Origin: Thalassotalea algicola
GTDB lineage: Bacteria > Pseudomonadota > Gammaproteobacteria > Enterobacterales > Alteromonadaceae
Assembly: GCF_012932965.1 (NCBI RefSeq)
Contig: NZ_JABBXH010000003.1
Location: 186,001 to 250,000, forward strand
DNA: 64,000 nucleotides
Reading direction: 5' to 3'
The notes beneath the pieces are model-generated. The model did not search any database. It saw nothing but the letters and a program-made list of their open reading frames with translations, and had not been told where the DNA came from. Position numbers and translations under genes: made by a program. This document shows, piece by piece, positions 37,375 to 46,589 of this stretch (within the stretch, counting starts at the first letter, position 1; the number at the start of each line of letters is the position of its first letter).

Positions 37375-38277
37375 GTGACTGAAAACGGTAAGCGATTAAA
37401 TAAATTTATCAGTGAATCTGGCCATTGTTCGCGCCGAGAAGCTGATAAGTTAATTGAGAAAAAGCGCGTAACAATTAATGGTAAAACACCCGAGTTGGGT
37501 ACTAAAGTCTTACCGGGTGATGTTGTTGCGGTTGATGGTAAAACCATTGGCGCTAGCGCTGACAATAAGTCTGATCGTATTTACATTGCATACCACAAGC
37601 CCATTGGCATCACTTGCACTACCGAGCGTCACGTCAAGGGTAATATCATTGATGCGATTAAACATAAGCAACGTATTTTTCCAATAGGCCGTTTAGATAA
37701 ACCATCAGAAGGACTTATTTTTTTAACCAGTGATGGCGATATCGTAAATAAAATTCTTCGCGCCGAAAATGCGCATGATAAAGAATATGTTGTGACTGTT
37801 GATAAGCCAGTTAGCGAGCGTTTTATCGAAAGAATGTCTCGTGGTGTCCCAATACTTGGGACTATTACTAATCCATGTCGCGTAGAAGTGGTCAGTCGTT
37901 TTGTGTTTAAGATCATTCTCACCCAAGGCTTGAACCGCCAAATTCGCCGAATGTGTGAATACTTAGGTTATGAAGTAACTAAGCTTAAACGAACTCGCAT
38001 TATGAATGTTGATTTAAAGGGATTAAAACCCGGTCAATGGCGAGATTTGAGTGAAGCAGAGCTGAGCGAAATTAATGAGGCGGTAAAAGGCTCGCGTAAA
38101 ACGTCTGCAAAAGCGGATACACAAGCTCAATCACATATTTCAAAACGCCCTTATGCTGATATCGTCAATCAAGCTGACTCACCCAACCCAAAAAGTAGCG
38201 GTAAATACCGAATAGATAATAAACCAGCTAAAGCTAAGTCTTCAGGCAATAAACTGTCATTAAAACGGAAAAAATAA
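37375..38277 (+). CDS. rluF: 23S rRNA pseudouridine synthase, RluF type
   Basis: 300 residues. An N-terminal S4 RNA-binding domain (RLNKFISESGHCSRREADKL) precedes the RsuA-family catalytic domain with the active Asp in FPIGRLDKPSEGL near residue 107, plus LTQGLNRQIRRMC. The motif GITCTTERHVKGNI is characteristic of RluF, which modifies U2604 of 23S rRNA. The C-terminal 60 residues are a basic, low-complexity tail. The start is GTG at 37375 with a weak ribosome-binding site. The next gene begins 15 bp later. Confidence 0.93.
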   Translation: MTENGKRLNKFISESGHCSRREADKLIEKKRVTINGKTPELGTKVLPGDVVAVDGKTIGASADNKSDRIYIAYHKPIGITCTTERHVKGNIIDAIKHKQRIFPIGRLDKPSEGLIFLTSDGDIVNKILRAENAHDKEYVVTVDKPVSERFIERMSRGVPILGTITNPCRVEVVSRFVFKIILTQGLNRQIRRMCEYLGYEVTKLKRTRIMNVDLKGLKPGQWRDLSEAELSEINEAVKGSRKTSAKADTQAQSHISKRPYADIVNQADSPNPKSSGKYRIDNKPAKAKSSGNKLSLKRKK

Positions 38278-38292
38278 GCGAAAGGAGCAAGG

Positions 38293-38904
38293 ATGCACGT
38301 ACCAGATAAATGGAAAATTACTGACCCTAAACAAATTGCCGATATTGTCGATAAGTTCGGTTTTGCTACATTAATATCGCCTTCACTTGAAGCCAGTCAT
38401 GTGCCGCTTATTTATCAAGCTGAAAATCAGTTTTTATTTGGCCACCTTGCTCGTAATAACCAGCATGCTAAGGAAGCATCTGGTAGCAAAGTAGTGGCAG
38501 TATTTAGTGGTCCTCATTATTACATTGCACCAAATTGGTATGCCAATTCGCCAGCGGTTCCAACCTGGAATTATGTTGCTGTGCATATGCATGGCACTAT
38601 TGAGTGGTTAGACGATAGCAACACCTTATCAGCAGTAGAAAAGTTGGTGGCGAAATACCAACCTGCCTTGCTTGATAACCAAGCAATAATGCCTATCGAG
38701 TTTCAACAAAAACTAGCTAAAGGTATCGTTGGCTTTCGAGTACACATTGAGCGAATTGAAGCTAAAGCTAAGCTTGGACAGCATCGTAAAAGTGAAGATC
38801 AAGCAGGCGTGGTTAAAGGTTTAATACAAGAAAAGAATGCAGAAGCTGCGCAGTTACTCGCTGTGATGGACTTACTGCAATTAGGATTAGGGAAGGAGAA
38901 ATAA
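38293..38904 (+). CDS. PaiB-type FMN-binding regulator-like protein
   Basis: 203 residues. Matches the PaiB family: opening MHVPDKWKITDP, a split-barrel flavin-binding core and the signature YIAPNWYANSPAVPTWNYVAVH. Bacillus PaiB is a repressor-like protein, while structures suggest flavin/heme-binding split-barrel proteins, so its biochemical role is unclear. An AAGGAG box is directly upstream. The stop codon overlaps the next start, so it forms an operon with the two following genes. Confidence 0.88.
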   Translation: MHVPDKWKITDPKQIADIVDKFGFATLISPSLEASHVPLIYQAENQFLFGHLARNNQHAKEASGSKVVAVFSGPHYYIAPNWYANSPAVPTWNYVAVHMHGTIEWLDDSNTLSAVEKLVAKYQPALLDNQAIMPIEFQQKLAKGIVGFRVHIERIEAKAKLGQHRKSEDQAGVVKGLIQEKNAEAAQLLAVMDLLQLGLGKEK

Positions 38905-39302
38905 TGGAAAATAAACAGAAATTGGTCGCGACGCTGATCACCTTAAATGTCTCTATGGCTGCGACATTATTTGCTCTTAGGGCGTTTAACGACGAAACCA
39001 GACTTGCTGTTGTTAATCTTATTCCTTTGCTGTTTTCAGCAATACTGGGCGCCGGTTTAAGTTTTCTTTTTTATCTAAGTGTGAAAAATATCTTACATAA
39101 ACACTTAATCAAATCACCATTTTTAGCCTCGTTTTTTCCTGCGCTTAGCTTAATGCTTGTTGTCATTATGACAGGTGCTGCAACCTATTGGTTAATTGAC
39201 GATCTGTTACTGATGTTGAGCTTTATGATGAGTTTGCAGCAAATAGCGAAAGGGTTTGATGTCGAATTTAGCTCTGTACATACTCAAGAAGTGAGCAAAT
39301 AA
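38904..39302 (+). CDS. Four-helix membrane protein of unknown function
   Basis: 132 residues with predicted membrane helices at about 10-27, 37-60, 72-90 and 92-112. No charged pore or metal motif stands out. Its ATG overlaps the stop of the PaiB-like gene by one base, and GGAG lies just upstream, so it is translated as part of the rluF-distal operon. Function not recognised. Confidence 0.7.
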   Translation: MENKQKLVATLITLNVSMAATLFALRAFNDETRLAVVNLIPLLFSAILGAGLSFLFYLSVKNILHKHLIKSPFLASFFPALSLMLVVIMTGAATYWLIDDLLLMLSFMMSLQQIAKGFDVEFSSVHTQEVSK

Positions 39303-39305
39303 AGG

Positions 39306-39755
39306 GTGAAGCACTTTAATTTGACCCCAAAATATAAGCGAGAGCCAGCTACTTGGCGGTTACCAGTGATATCTATTACCTTTATTTGGGTAATTAATTT
39401 GATGATGGACAGTTGGCAAGGCAAAGAGTTTAGCTGGATGTCCTTTTTAATTATTGCTGGGATTATCATTTTAGCGCAAATCTTTGCGCCTAAATTTGCG
39501 AATAAAGGGGCATTGTCGATAGAACTTGATGATAACTTGGTCATTCGAAAAGGTGATGCCGTGCTTTGGCGAAAAGCGAGCAGAACGATTACAGAAGCGA
39601 GAATAAAGCGTTCAAAAAGTTGGTTGGCACTTACCCATCAGTCTTTGCTTATTTCCTGCAGCGATAATGACAGTTATTGCTTGCCGCTTGATTATTTATC
39701 ATTTGAAGACCAAGCGGCGGAGCAGCAGTTTCTCGCTAGCGTTAATGATGTTTAA
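39306..39755 (+). CDS. Membrane-anchored PH-like hypothetical protein
   Basis: 149 residues starting at GTG (39306), three bases after the previous stop. Two membrane helices (about 18-35 and 43-62) are followed by a soluble C-terminal domain of beta strands (LSIELDDNLVIRKGDAVLWRKASRTI) reminiscent of YcxB/PH-like bacterial domains. It is the last gene of the four-gene rluF group and ends close to the convergent spermidine-synthase-like gene. Function unknown. Confidence 0.65.
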   Translation: MKHFNLTPKYKREPATWRLPVISITFIWVINLMMDSWQGKEFSWMSFLIIAGIIILAQIFAPKFANKGALSIELDDNLVIRKGDAVLWRKASRTITEARIKRSKSWLALTHQSLLISCSDNDSYCLPLDYLSFEDQAAEQQFLASVNDV

Positions 39756-39763
39756 TGCTAGTT

Positions 39764-40645
39764 TTACTGATTAAGTAGATTTGCTGGTGAAAATTGATCG
39801 GTCAGTACTGGGGTATTTTCAGGCCAGTCCTGCTCTTTGGTAAAACTTTTGAATACATCTAATATATTTACGCCAAAAGGGCGTAATCTATCGTGTAATG
39901 TAGCCAAGTCACCTTTCAAATGCTCTTGATTTGGCAGTTGGCCTTTAGTCGCTAATATTATTCTATTTTCGTTTTTGCGATTTTTAACTTGGAAAAACTC
40001 ACCAAAAACAGATTGATAAGTAGCGGATTCATAATTATATAATTCACTAACAGAAAAAGTATTGGCGGTTACTACCCCACTTTCAGACAATAACGCCTTG
40101 GTTTCTTCTAGAAATTCTTTGGTCATTAAATGTTCAGGGATATAATCACCATTAAATGCATCGAGAATAATCCAATCGTATTTTTGCTTTTTGATCAACG
40201 CTCGTTTCATATAGATACGACCATCTTTCACTACACTAGTGACATGATCGTTCTCAAAAAAACTAAAATATTGACGAGCAACTTTTATAACCGCAGGGTC
40301 AATTTCGATATTTTCAATTTCTGCATCTGGTAATAATTGGTGTAAGGTATTCGACATGGTGCCGCCACCCAAACCAATAATCAAAATACGTTTTGGGTTA
40401 GGGTTTACAATCATGCCAGAGAACAAGAGCTTAGTGTAATTAAAGACCAACCGGTTAGGCTCAGACTTTAAGAAACAACTTTGATTAGTTTTGTTGCTTT
40501 TTACGTTAAATTTTAGGCAGCGTAGGTTGCCGGAGTCTTCAACAATAATATTGCGGTACATCGAACGCTCTTGGTGGATAACTTTGCCCAAAGCAAAATT
40601 ACTAACTACAAGCAGTAACAACCCCAATAGATGATTAATTCTCAC
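39764..40645 (-). CDS. Spermidine-synthase-like domain protein with N-terminal hydrophobic segment
   Basis: 293 residues. A hydrophobic N-terminus (LLGLLLLVVSNFALG) precedes a spermidine-synthase fold: ILIIGLGGGTMSNTL (cofactor loop), EIDPAVIKVARQYF, and DAFNGDYIPEHL in place of the aminopropyl-transferase DSTDP motif. In many bacteria this domain is the C-terminal half of a fused membrane/spermidine-synthase-like protein; here it is a separate gene. GTG at 40645 with AAGGAG eight bases upstream starts it inside the end of the membrane partner gene (11-bp overlap). True polyamine synthesis is not assured because key catalytic residues differ. Confidence 0.85.
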   Translation of the reverse strand: MRINHLLGLLLLVVSNFALGKVIHQERSMYRNIIVEDSGNLRCLKFNVKSNKTNQSCFLKSEPNRLVFNYTKLLFSGMIVNPNPKRILIIGLGGGTMSNTLHQLLPDAEIENIEIDPAVIKVARQYFSFFENDHVTSVVKDGRIYMKRALIKKQKYDWIILDAFNGDYIPEHLMTKEFLEETKALLSESGVVTANTFSVSELYNYESATYQSVFGEFFQVKNRKNENRIILATKGQLPNQEHLKGDLATLHDRLRPFGVNILDVFKSFTKEQDWPENTPVLTDQFSPANLLNQ

Positions 40646-41282
40646 TGATTAGCTCCTTATCGGACGCTAATACTTGGTTTGACTTTGCTTTGGCAAATAG
40701 CAAAGCAATTGCACCAAGTGCCATTAATAAAAGGCTAAAGCTAATGATAATAGCGTTTACTTCAAAGTAGAGCACAAAGTAGAAAGAAGTGATTATTGTG
40801 CCGAGCGCGGAACCTAAGGTGCTAACAAAATACAAAACACCAGCAACTTGGCCACTTTCTTCTTTATGGGTAACTAATAAACGTACTGAATAAGGGGAAA
40901 TCATACCTAAGACAATGGTTGGCAATAAAAATAATGCGCTAGCGGCGAGTAACGAACCATAGCGAGAGTCTTCTACCGCCATAAAAATGCTTTCCATAAT
41001 TGGATTTGCCCATAACGCAATAGGTAGCACCAATATGCCAGCTACAATAAAAATTAAGCCATAGCGGGATAGGTTGGCATTTTTTGTTGAAAGCTTGCCA
41101 CCATATAAATAACCAATAGATAGGCTGAGCATAAATACGGTAATAATACTGCCCCATATATGCACACTGCTGCCGAAATAAGGCGCTAATATTCTACCGC
41201 CCAATAACTCAACGCCCATAATTGAAAAGCCACTACTAAATGCTAGTAGGTAAATTAAACGGTTTTGCCAACGAGAATCCAT
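40635..41282 (-). CDS. Membrane partner of the spermidine-synthase-like protein
   Basis: 215 residues with six predicted membrane helices. The opening MGVELLGGRILAPYFGSSVHIWG is the hallmark of the membrane half of fused MFS/spermidine-synthase-like proteins. The final residues ISEN overlap the start of the enzyme-like gene. Together the two genes reproduce the fused architecture as two translationally coupled proteins. What the pair transports or modifies is not known. An AGAGA box precedes the ATG at 41282. Confidence 0.85.
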   Translation of the reverse strand: MDSRWQNRLIYLLAFSSGFSIMGVELLGGRILAPYFGSSVHIWGSIITVFMLSLSIGYLYGGKLSTKNANLSRYGLIFIVAGILVLPIALWANPIMESIFMAVEDSRYGSLLAASALFLLPTIVLGMISPYSVRLLVTHKEESGQVAGVLYFVSTLGSALGTIITSFYFVLYFEVNAIIISFSLLLMALGAIALLFAKAKSNQVLASDKELISEN

Positions 41283-41334
41283 TTATATATCTCTTTGTAA
41301 TACATCGAGAAATATCCTACTGGATTGCTAAGGA

Positions 41335-41361
41335 TTAGGCTAGCGTGATTCGCTAGCCTAA
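41335..41361 (-). terminator. Hairpin downstream of uvrA
   Basis: A perfect 11-bp stem (TTAGGCTAGCG / CGCTAGCCTAA) with a 5-nt loop lies 34 bp after the uvrA stop. It lacks a clear T run on the minus strand. Confidence 0.55.
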
Positions 41362-41394
41362 GATGATATTTTTTGTAAGTTTGTTTATTTGGTA

Positions 41395-44220
41395 TTAGCT
41401 AAGTAATGGTTTAAGGAATCTCGCGGTATGAGAACCCTTATGCTCAGCCACCTGTTCTGGTGTACCTGTTACCAAAATTTCACCACCACCAGAACCGCCT
41501 TCAGGTCCTAAATCGACAATCCAATCGGCGGTTTTTACCACGTCCAAATTGTGCTCAATCACTACAATAGTATTGCCATGATCGCGCAGGCGATGAATAA
41601 CTTGCAGTAATTGCTTAATGTCGTGGAAATGAAGACCTGTTGTTGGTTCATCTAAAATGTAAAGTGTTTGACCGGTATCTCGTTTCGACAGCTCTTTGGC
41701 TAATTTAACACGTTGCGCTTCGCCACCTGATAGCGTTGTTGCTGATTGCCCTAAAGTGATATAGCTTAAACCGACATCCATTAAGGTTTGTAGCTTGCGC
41801 TTAACTGCAGGAATAGCGTTGAAGAATTCAAGTGCATCTTCAATCGTCATATTCAGCACTTCGTTAATGTTTTTGCCTTTATATTTTACTTCTAACGTTT
41901 CACGGTTATAGCGCTTACCTTTACATTCATCACAAGGTACATAAACATCAGGCAAGAAATGCATTTCCACTTTAATAACACCATCACCCTGACAAGCTTC
42001 ACAGCGGCCACCTTTTACGTTGAAACTAAAGCGTCCTGGTTTATAACCGCGAGAACGAGATTCTTGCGTTCCGGCAAAGATATCCCTAACAGCAGTAAAG
42101 ATCCCGGTATAAGTTGCAGGATTTGAACGTGGCGTACGGCCAATTGGGCTCTGGTCGATATCAATTACTTTGTCTAAATGTTCAAGACCTGTGATTTCTT
42201 TATAAGGAGCAGGGTCGTTTGTTGTTGCGCCATTTAACTCGGTTTGTGCAAGTGGGTATAGTGTATTGTTAATTAAAGTTGATTTACCTGATCCAGATAC
42301 ACCAGTGATACACGTCATTAAACCATTTGGAATAGTTAAATTAACATTTTTTAAGTTATTCCCGCTGGCACCTTTTAATTCAATTACACTGTCTTTGTTG
42401 TAAGGTACACGAGTACTAGGCACTTCAATACATTCTTTTCCGCTTAAGTACTTACCGGTAAGTGAGTCTTCACTGCCGGTTATATCGTCTACCGTACCAG
42501 AGGCTATGATCTCACCACCATGAACACCGGCGCCTGGACCAATATCAATCACATGATCTGCTTCACGAATTGCATCTTCATCGTGCTCTACCACTATTAC
42601 GGTATTTCCTAAGTCTCGTAAATGAGTCAGGGTGCTTAAAAGGCGTTCGTTATCTCGTTGATGCAAACCAATTGATGGTTCATCTAGCACATACATTACA
42701 CCTACGAGGCCTGCGCCAATTTGGCTCGCTAAACGAATGCGCTGTGCTTCACCACCTGATAAGGTATCTGCGCTTCGCGACAAGTTTAAGTAATTTAGGC
42801 CTACGTTAACTAAAAAGCCTAATCGGTCATTAATTTCTTTTAATATCTTTTCCGCAATCTGACCTTTTTGGCCTGTGAGATTTAAATTTTGGAAAAAGCT
42901 CAATGCATCTGCAGTCGAAAGTTCCGCAATATGTTGTAGTGGTTTTTCGCTAATAAATACATTACGCGCTTCTAAACGAAGTCTTGAGCCACCACAATCG
43001 GTACAATGTTGATTATTTAAATACTTCGCGAGCTCTTCACGTACAGCATTTGATTCCGTTTCTTTATAACGGCGCTGCATATTGTTCAGTATGCCTTCAA
43101 ATGGATGATTTCGTACGACAATGTCACCACGATCATTCATGTACTTAAATTCAATACTTTCTTTCCCACTACCATAAAGTACAAGTTGCTGAACTTTTTC
43201 TGGCAGCTCTTCATATGGCGTATCAACAGTGAATTCGTAGTGATCAGCCAAAGCCTGCAACATTTGAAAATAGTAGAAGTTACGTTTGTCCCAACCACGA
43301 ATAGCGCCACCAGAAAGGCTTAGCTCAGGGTTAGATATTACGCGGTTTTGATCAAAGAATTGCTGTATGCCTAAACCATCACAAGTTTGGCAAGCGCCAG
43401 CTGGGTTGTTAAATGAAAATAAACGAGGCTCTAATTCTTGCATGCTATAGCCGCAATGCGGACAGGCAAAATTTGCCGAAAACAACAATTCTTCGCGCTC
43501 AGGTTCGTCCATAAACGCTACTTTGGCAGTACCTGCGGTAAGGCCTAAAGCGGTTTCGAAAGATTCAGATAGGCGTAACTGGATATCGTCTCGTACCTTT
43601 AAACGGTCAACAACAACTTCTATCGTATGCTTCTTGTGAAGTTCTAATGTGGGAGGATCGGATAAGTCACAAACTTCGCCATCAATACGCGCCCGAATGT
43701 AGCCTTGTGCCGCTAAGTTATCTAACAACTTAACGTGCTCACCTTTACGATTTTGTAATACTGGCGCAAGGATCATCACTTTTGTGCCTTCTTCAAGTGA
43801 CAATACTTTATCCACCATTTGCGAAACAGTTTGCGCCGCTAGTGGTGCTTTGTGTGTTGGACAACGAGGCTCACCAACACGGGCATAGAGTAAGCGTAAA
43901 TAATCGTATATTTCAGTAATGGTACCAACTGTTGAACGGGGATTATGCGACGTAGACTTTTGCTCTATTGAGATTGCTGGCGATAAGCCTTCTATATGAT
44001 CAACGTCTGGCTTTTCCATCAACGATAAAAATTGGCGAGCATAAGCCGACAGTGACTCAACATAACGTCGTTGGCCTTCAGCATATAACGTATCAAAAGC
44101 AAGAGAAGACTTACCAGAGCCAGATAAACCTGTAATTACTATCAGTTTGTCGCGAGGAATTTCAAGACTTATATTCTTTAAATTGTGTGTTCGCGCGCCT
44201 CTGACCTCGATGTTTTGCAT
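41395..44220 (-). CDS. uvrA: Excinuclease ABC subunit A
   Basis: 941 residues, very close to E. coli UvrA throughout. The damage-recognition ATPase of nucleotide excision repair. Two ABC modules are visible: Walker [15 protein letters not shown] and [12 protein letters not shown], signatures [12 protein letters not shown] and [12 protein letters not shown], and Walker [14 protein letters not shown] and [13 protein letters not shown]. Zinc modules CPHCGY...CQTCDG and CEACQGDG...CDECKG are intact. The start is ATG 44220, since the preceding TTG adds two residues. In Shewanella and relatives uvrA, an MFS gene and ssb form a divergent cluster; here the MFS gene (yajR) is present but ssb does not follow. 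Confidence 0.98.
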   Translation of the reverse strand: MQNIEVRGARTHNLKNISLEIPRDKLIVITGLSGSGKSSLAFDTLYAEGQRRYVESLSAYARQFLSLMEKPDVDHIEGLSPAISIEQKSTSHNPRSTVGTITEIYDYLRLLYARVGEPRCPTHKAPLAAQTVSQMVDKVLSLEEGTKVMILAPVLQNRKGEHVKLLDNLAAQGYIRARIDGEVCDLSDPPTLELHKKHTIEVVVDRLKVRDDIQLRLSESFETALGLTAGTAKVAFMDEPEREELLFSANFACPHCGYSMQELEPRLFSFNNPAGACQTCDGLGIQQFFDQNRVISNPELSLSGGAIRGWDKRNFYYFQMLQALADHYEFTVDTPYEELPEKVQQLVLYGSGKESIEFKYMNDRGDIVVRNHPFEGILNNMQRRYKETESNAVREELAKYLNNQHCTDCGGSRLRLEARNVFISEKPLQHIAELSTADALSFFQNLNLTGQKGQIAEKILKEINDRLGFLVNVGLNYLNLSRSADTLSGGEAQRIRLASQIGAGLVGVMYVLDEPSIGLHQRDNERLLSTLTHLRDLGNTVIVVEHDEDAIREADHVIDIGPGAGVHGGEIIASGTVDDITGSEDSLTGKYLSGKECIEVPSTRVPYNKDSVIELKGASGNNLKNVNLTIPNGLMTCITGVSGSGKSTLINNTLYPLAQTELNGATTNDPAPYKEITGLEHLDKVIDIDQSPIGRTPRSNPATYTGIFTAVRDIFAGTQESRSRGYKPGRFSFNVKGGRCEACQGDGVIKVEMHFLPDVYVPCDECKGKRYNRETLEVKYKGKNINEVLNMTIEDALEFFNAIPAVKRKLQTLMDVGLSYITLGQSATTLSGGEAQRVKLAKELSKRDTGQTLYILDEPTTGLHFHDIKQLLQVIHRLRDHGNTIVVIEHNLDVVKTADWIVDLGPEGGSGGGEILVTGTPEQVAEHKGSHTARFLKPLLS

Positions 44221-44226
44221 AACCAA

Positions 44227-44533
44227 TCCGCATCAAAAATGTAATCGCATATTATTACATAGAATTTAATGTGTGTTGACCTTTAAGGATGCTTTTTACA
44301 GCAGAGTGTTCGAAAAATATACAGGTATGGTTAAGTTAATGGATTTTTCGAAATAAGCCGTCAATTGTCGTCTTGCATATCTGACAAATTATTCTCCAAA
44401 GTTAATGCTGTTGAAGCGAAAGTTGTTCTATATCATTTTCATCAAGCAACTTGTGTTTTTGTTGTTTTAAATAGCGTGTTAGAATTGGTGGCTTATAACA
44501 CTAACTATATGTCTATTTTCGTTTTATCTATCT
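44227..44533. other. Divergent promoter region of uvrA and yajR
   Basis: Contains an inverted repeat ATGTAAT / ATTACAT (44239-44245 and 44254-44260) close to the uvrA start and, on the minus strand, a CTGTATAT half site (about 44319-44326) resembling half a LexA box. The other half is not conserved, so SOS control of uvrA is not supported here. No RNA gene is seen. Confidence 0.45.
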
Positions 44534-45898
44534 ATGAGTGCTCCCGGACTAAATTCATTAGAAAAGAAAGCTGCGTTTTCTTTAGCGACAGTATTTGGCT
44601 TGCGCATGCTTGGCTTGTTTATGATCTTGCCTGTTTTTGCCATTTATGGACCAGAGTTGGCGGGGTTCTCACCAATATGGCTAGGACTGGCGATTGGTGC
44701 ATATGGCTTAACTCAGGCGCTTTTGCAGATTCCCATGGGAATTCTGTCAGATAAATTTGGCCGTAAGCCAATTATTTTAATTGGTTTGGTTGTGTTCGCT
44801 ATTGGTAGTGTTGTCGCGGCGATGTCTGAATCAGTTTATGGTGTAGTGTTAGGTCGAGCTTTACAGGGGATGGGAGCAATAGCGAGTGCCGTTTTAGCCT
44901 TAGCCGCAGATCTTACCCGTGAAGAGCAACGCCCTAAAGTTATGGCAACCATTGGCATGTTTATCGGTTTGTCTTTTACTGTTGCGTTAGTGGTAGGGCC
45001 TATTGTTGGTGAGAGTTACGGGTTAAGTGGACTTTTTTGGTTTACTTGTATTTTAACGATCATGGCAATGTTTATGATTCAATTTATGGTACCTAACTCG
45101 GTCCATAAAGCACCCAAAGGTGATAATGTCGCGGTTGTCACCCAACTAACCAGTTTAATTAAACACCCGCAGTTATTTCGTTTAAACATGGGCGTATTTA
45201 TCCTTCATATGGCACTAACGGCGTGTTTTATCTTTTTACCGACGCGCCTACTCGCGAGTGGTTTAGTGCTAGAACAACATTGGCAACTTTATTTGCCGAC
45301 CTTACTTTGTTCATTTTTCTTTATGGTGCCATTTATGATTTTCGCCATAAAAAAACAAAAAGAAAAAGAGATGTTTATGGCGGCAATTACCTTGCTAGCT
45401 ATAGCTTTGATTATGTTTGCTACCTTACCGAATGACTTATCAACTTTAGTTGCGCTCGTGATGATGTTCTTTGTGGCGTTTAATTATTTAGAAGCAACTA
45501 TGCCTTCTATTTTATCGCGTATTGCACCCGCGGGTGTAAAAGGTAGTGCTATGGGTATTTTCTCTAGCAGCCAGTTTATGGGAGCATTTTTTGGTGGCGC
45601 CATCGGTGGTTGGTTAGCAAACGATTTTGATCAAAATATGGTATTTATGGTGATGGCTGGCGCTGTAGTTATTTGGTTGATGCTAGCAAAAGGCATGAAA
45701 CGCCATGCTAAATCAAAAAGTTTTAGTTTTAAAACGGCATTTGAGTCTGAGCAAGATGCGGATGTTGCCGCGGAAAAGTTAATCAATATGCCCGGTGTTG
45801 TTGAAGCTACACTAGTTTATTCCGAAGCGGTTGCTTACTTAAAACTTGATGATAAGGTTGCTGACATTAATGAAATTAAATCGTTGCTTCAGCCCTAA
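44534..45898 (+). CDS. yajR: YajR-type MFS transporter with C-terminal YAM domain
   Basis: 454 residues, the same length as E. coli YajR. Twelve membrane helices with motif A GILSDKFGRKPI between helices 2 and 3, and RALQGMGAIASAV in helix 4. The last 65 residues form a soluble ferredoxin-like domain (AAEKLINMPGVVEATLVYSEAVAYLKLD), the YAM domain that distinguishes YajR from other drug/proton antiporters. The substrate is unknown. It is divergent from uvrA. No good Shine-Dalgarno precedes the ATG at 44534. Confidence 0.92.
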   Translation: MSAPGLNSLEKKAAFSLATVFGLRMLGLFMILPVFAIYGPELAGFSPIWLGLAIGAYGLTQALLQIPMGILSDKFGRKPIILIGLVVFAIGSVVAAMSESVYGVVLGRALQGMGAIASAVLALAADLTREEQRPKVMATIGMFIGLSFTVALVVGPIVGESYGLSGLFWFTCILTIMAMFMIQFMVPNSVHKAPKGDNVAVVTQLTSLIKHPQLFRLNMGVFILHMALTACFIFLPTRLLASGLVLEQHWQLYLPTLLCSFFFMVPFMIFAIKKQKEKEMFMAAITLLAIALIMFATLPNDLSTLVALVMMFFVAFNYLEATMPSILSRIAPAGVKGSAMGIFSSSQFMGAFFGGAIGGWLANDFDQNMVFMVMAGAVVIWLMLAKGMKRHAKSKSFSFKTAFESEQDADVAAEKLINMPGVVEATLVYSEAVAYLKLDDKVADINEIKSLLQP

Positions 45899-45924
45899 CT
45901 ACTAAGAAATAGTGCAGAGTATCG

Positions 45925-45956
45925 AAAAAACCACCGATAAATCAGGTGGTTTTTTT
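45925..45956. terminator. Bidirectional terminator after yajR
   Basis: Stem AAAAAACCACC / GGTGGTTTTTT with a 9-nt loop, flanked by A and T runs, between two convergent genes. Confidence 0.9.
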
Positions 45957-45992
45957 ATGCGCTAGCTTAACGTGAAATATCAAAACTGTTAT

Positions 45993-46349
45993 CTAATCAA
46001 TTTTTAGTGTCACATCGTAGTTGTATTGGCGTGTTGATGCTAAATCTGTCACGCTAATTGACCCTATGCTTTTAATCAATTTTGCGGTTGTTTTCTTAGC
46101 ACCATATTGCTCAGCAAAGCTAATTAAGTCTTGACCATTACACATCACATTCAGCGACATTAGTCGGTAGCTCCAATCATGTTTTTTCATGGTTGAGTGC
46201 ATTTGGTGTAGTTGGTCTTTAGCTGCAGTTTTACATACTTTTACCAATCCTTTTTCAACGGTAGGTGTAAGGTAACTTCCTTCAGCCATCACTTGGCCAC
46301 TTAATGAGATTGCTGCAATAGGTAATAGACACCTAGTGAATTTATTCAT
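45993..46349 (-). CDS. DUF3718-family secreted protein
   Basis: 118 residues with a signal peptide (ending VMA). The mature part has two conserved cysteines (VKVCKTAAKD and NVMCNGQDL) likely to form a disulfide, and ends in a beta-rich segment. It resembles the small DUF3718 family common in Alteromonadales; the function is unknown. A GGAGAG box precedes the ATG. It stands alone, with no operon partner. Confidence 0.8.
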   Translation of the reverse strand: MNKFTRCLLPIAAISLSGQVMAEGSYLTPTVEKGLVKVCKTAAKDQLHQMHSTMKKHDWSYRLMSLNVMCNGQDLISFAEQYGAKKTTAKLIKSIGSISVTDLASTRQYNYDVTLKID

Positions 46350-46589
46350 GTTTCTCTCCTTTTCTTCCTAATTACACCAACAGGCCTTAGTAGGAATTGT
46401 CAAGCGGTGTACAAACTGTCAATTGCCTGACTAAGGGGTTGGTACATTGTCGTGCATCCGTACTACTTGCTCTTCGACATGAGTAACTTTAATCGATAGT
46501 GACTTTAATACTTGATGAAAAGCGAATTGAAGCGATATGAAAAGCTGATGAAAATCTAATGGAATTTTAAAACTAATATTAACAATGCT

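Noticed and set aside
44313-44333. LexA box for SOS control of uvrA
   Set aside because: Only one half, CTGTATAT, is present; the second half lacks ACAG at the required spacing.
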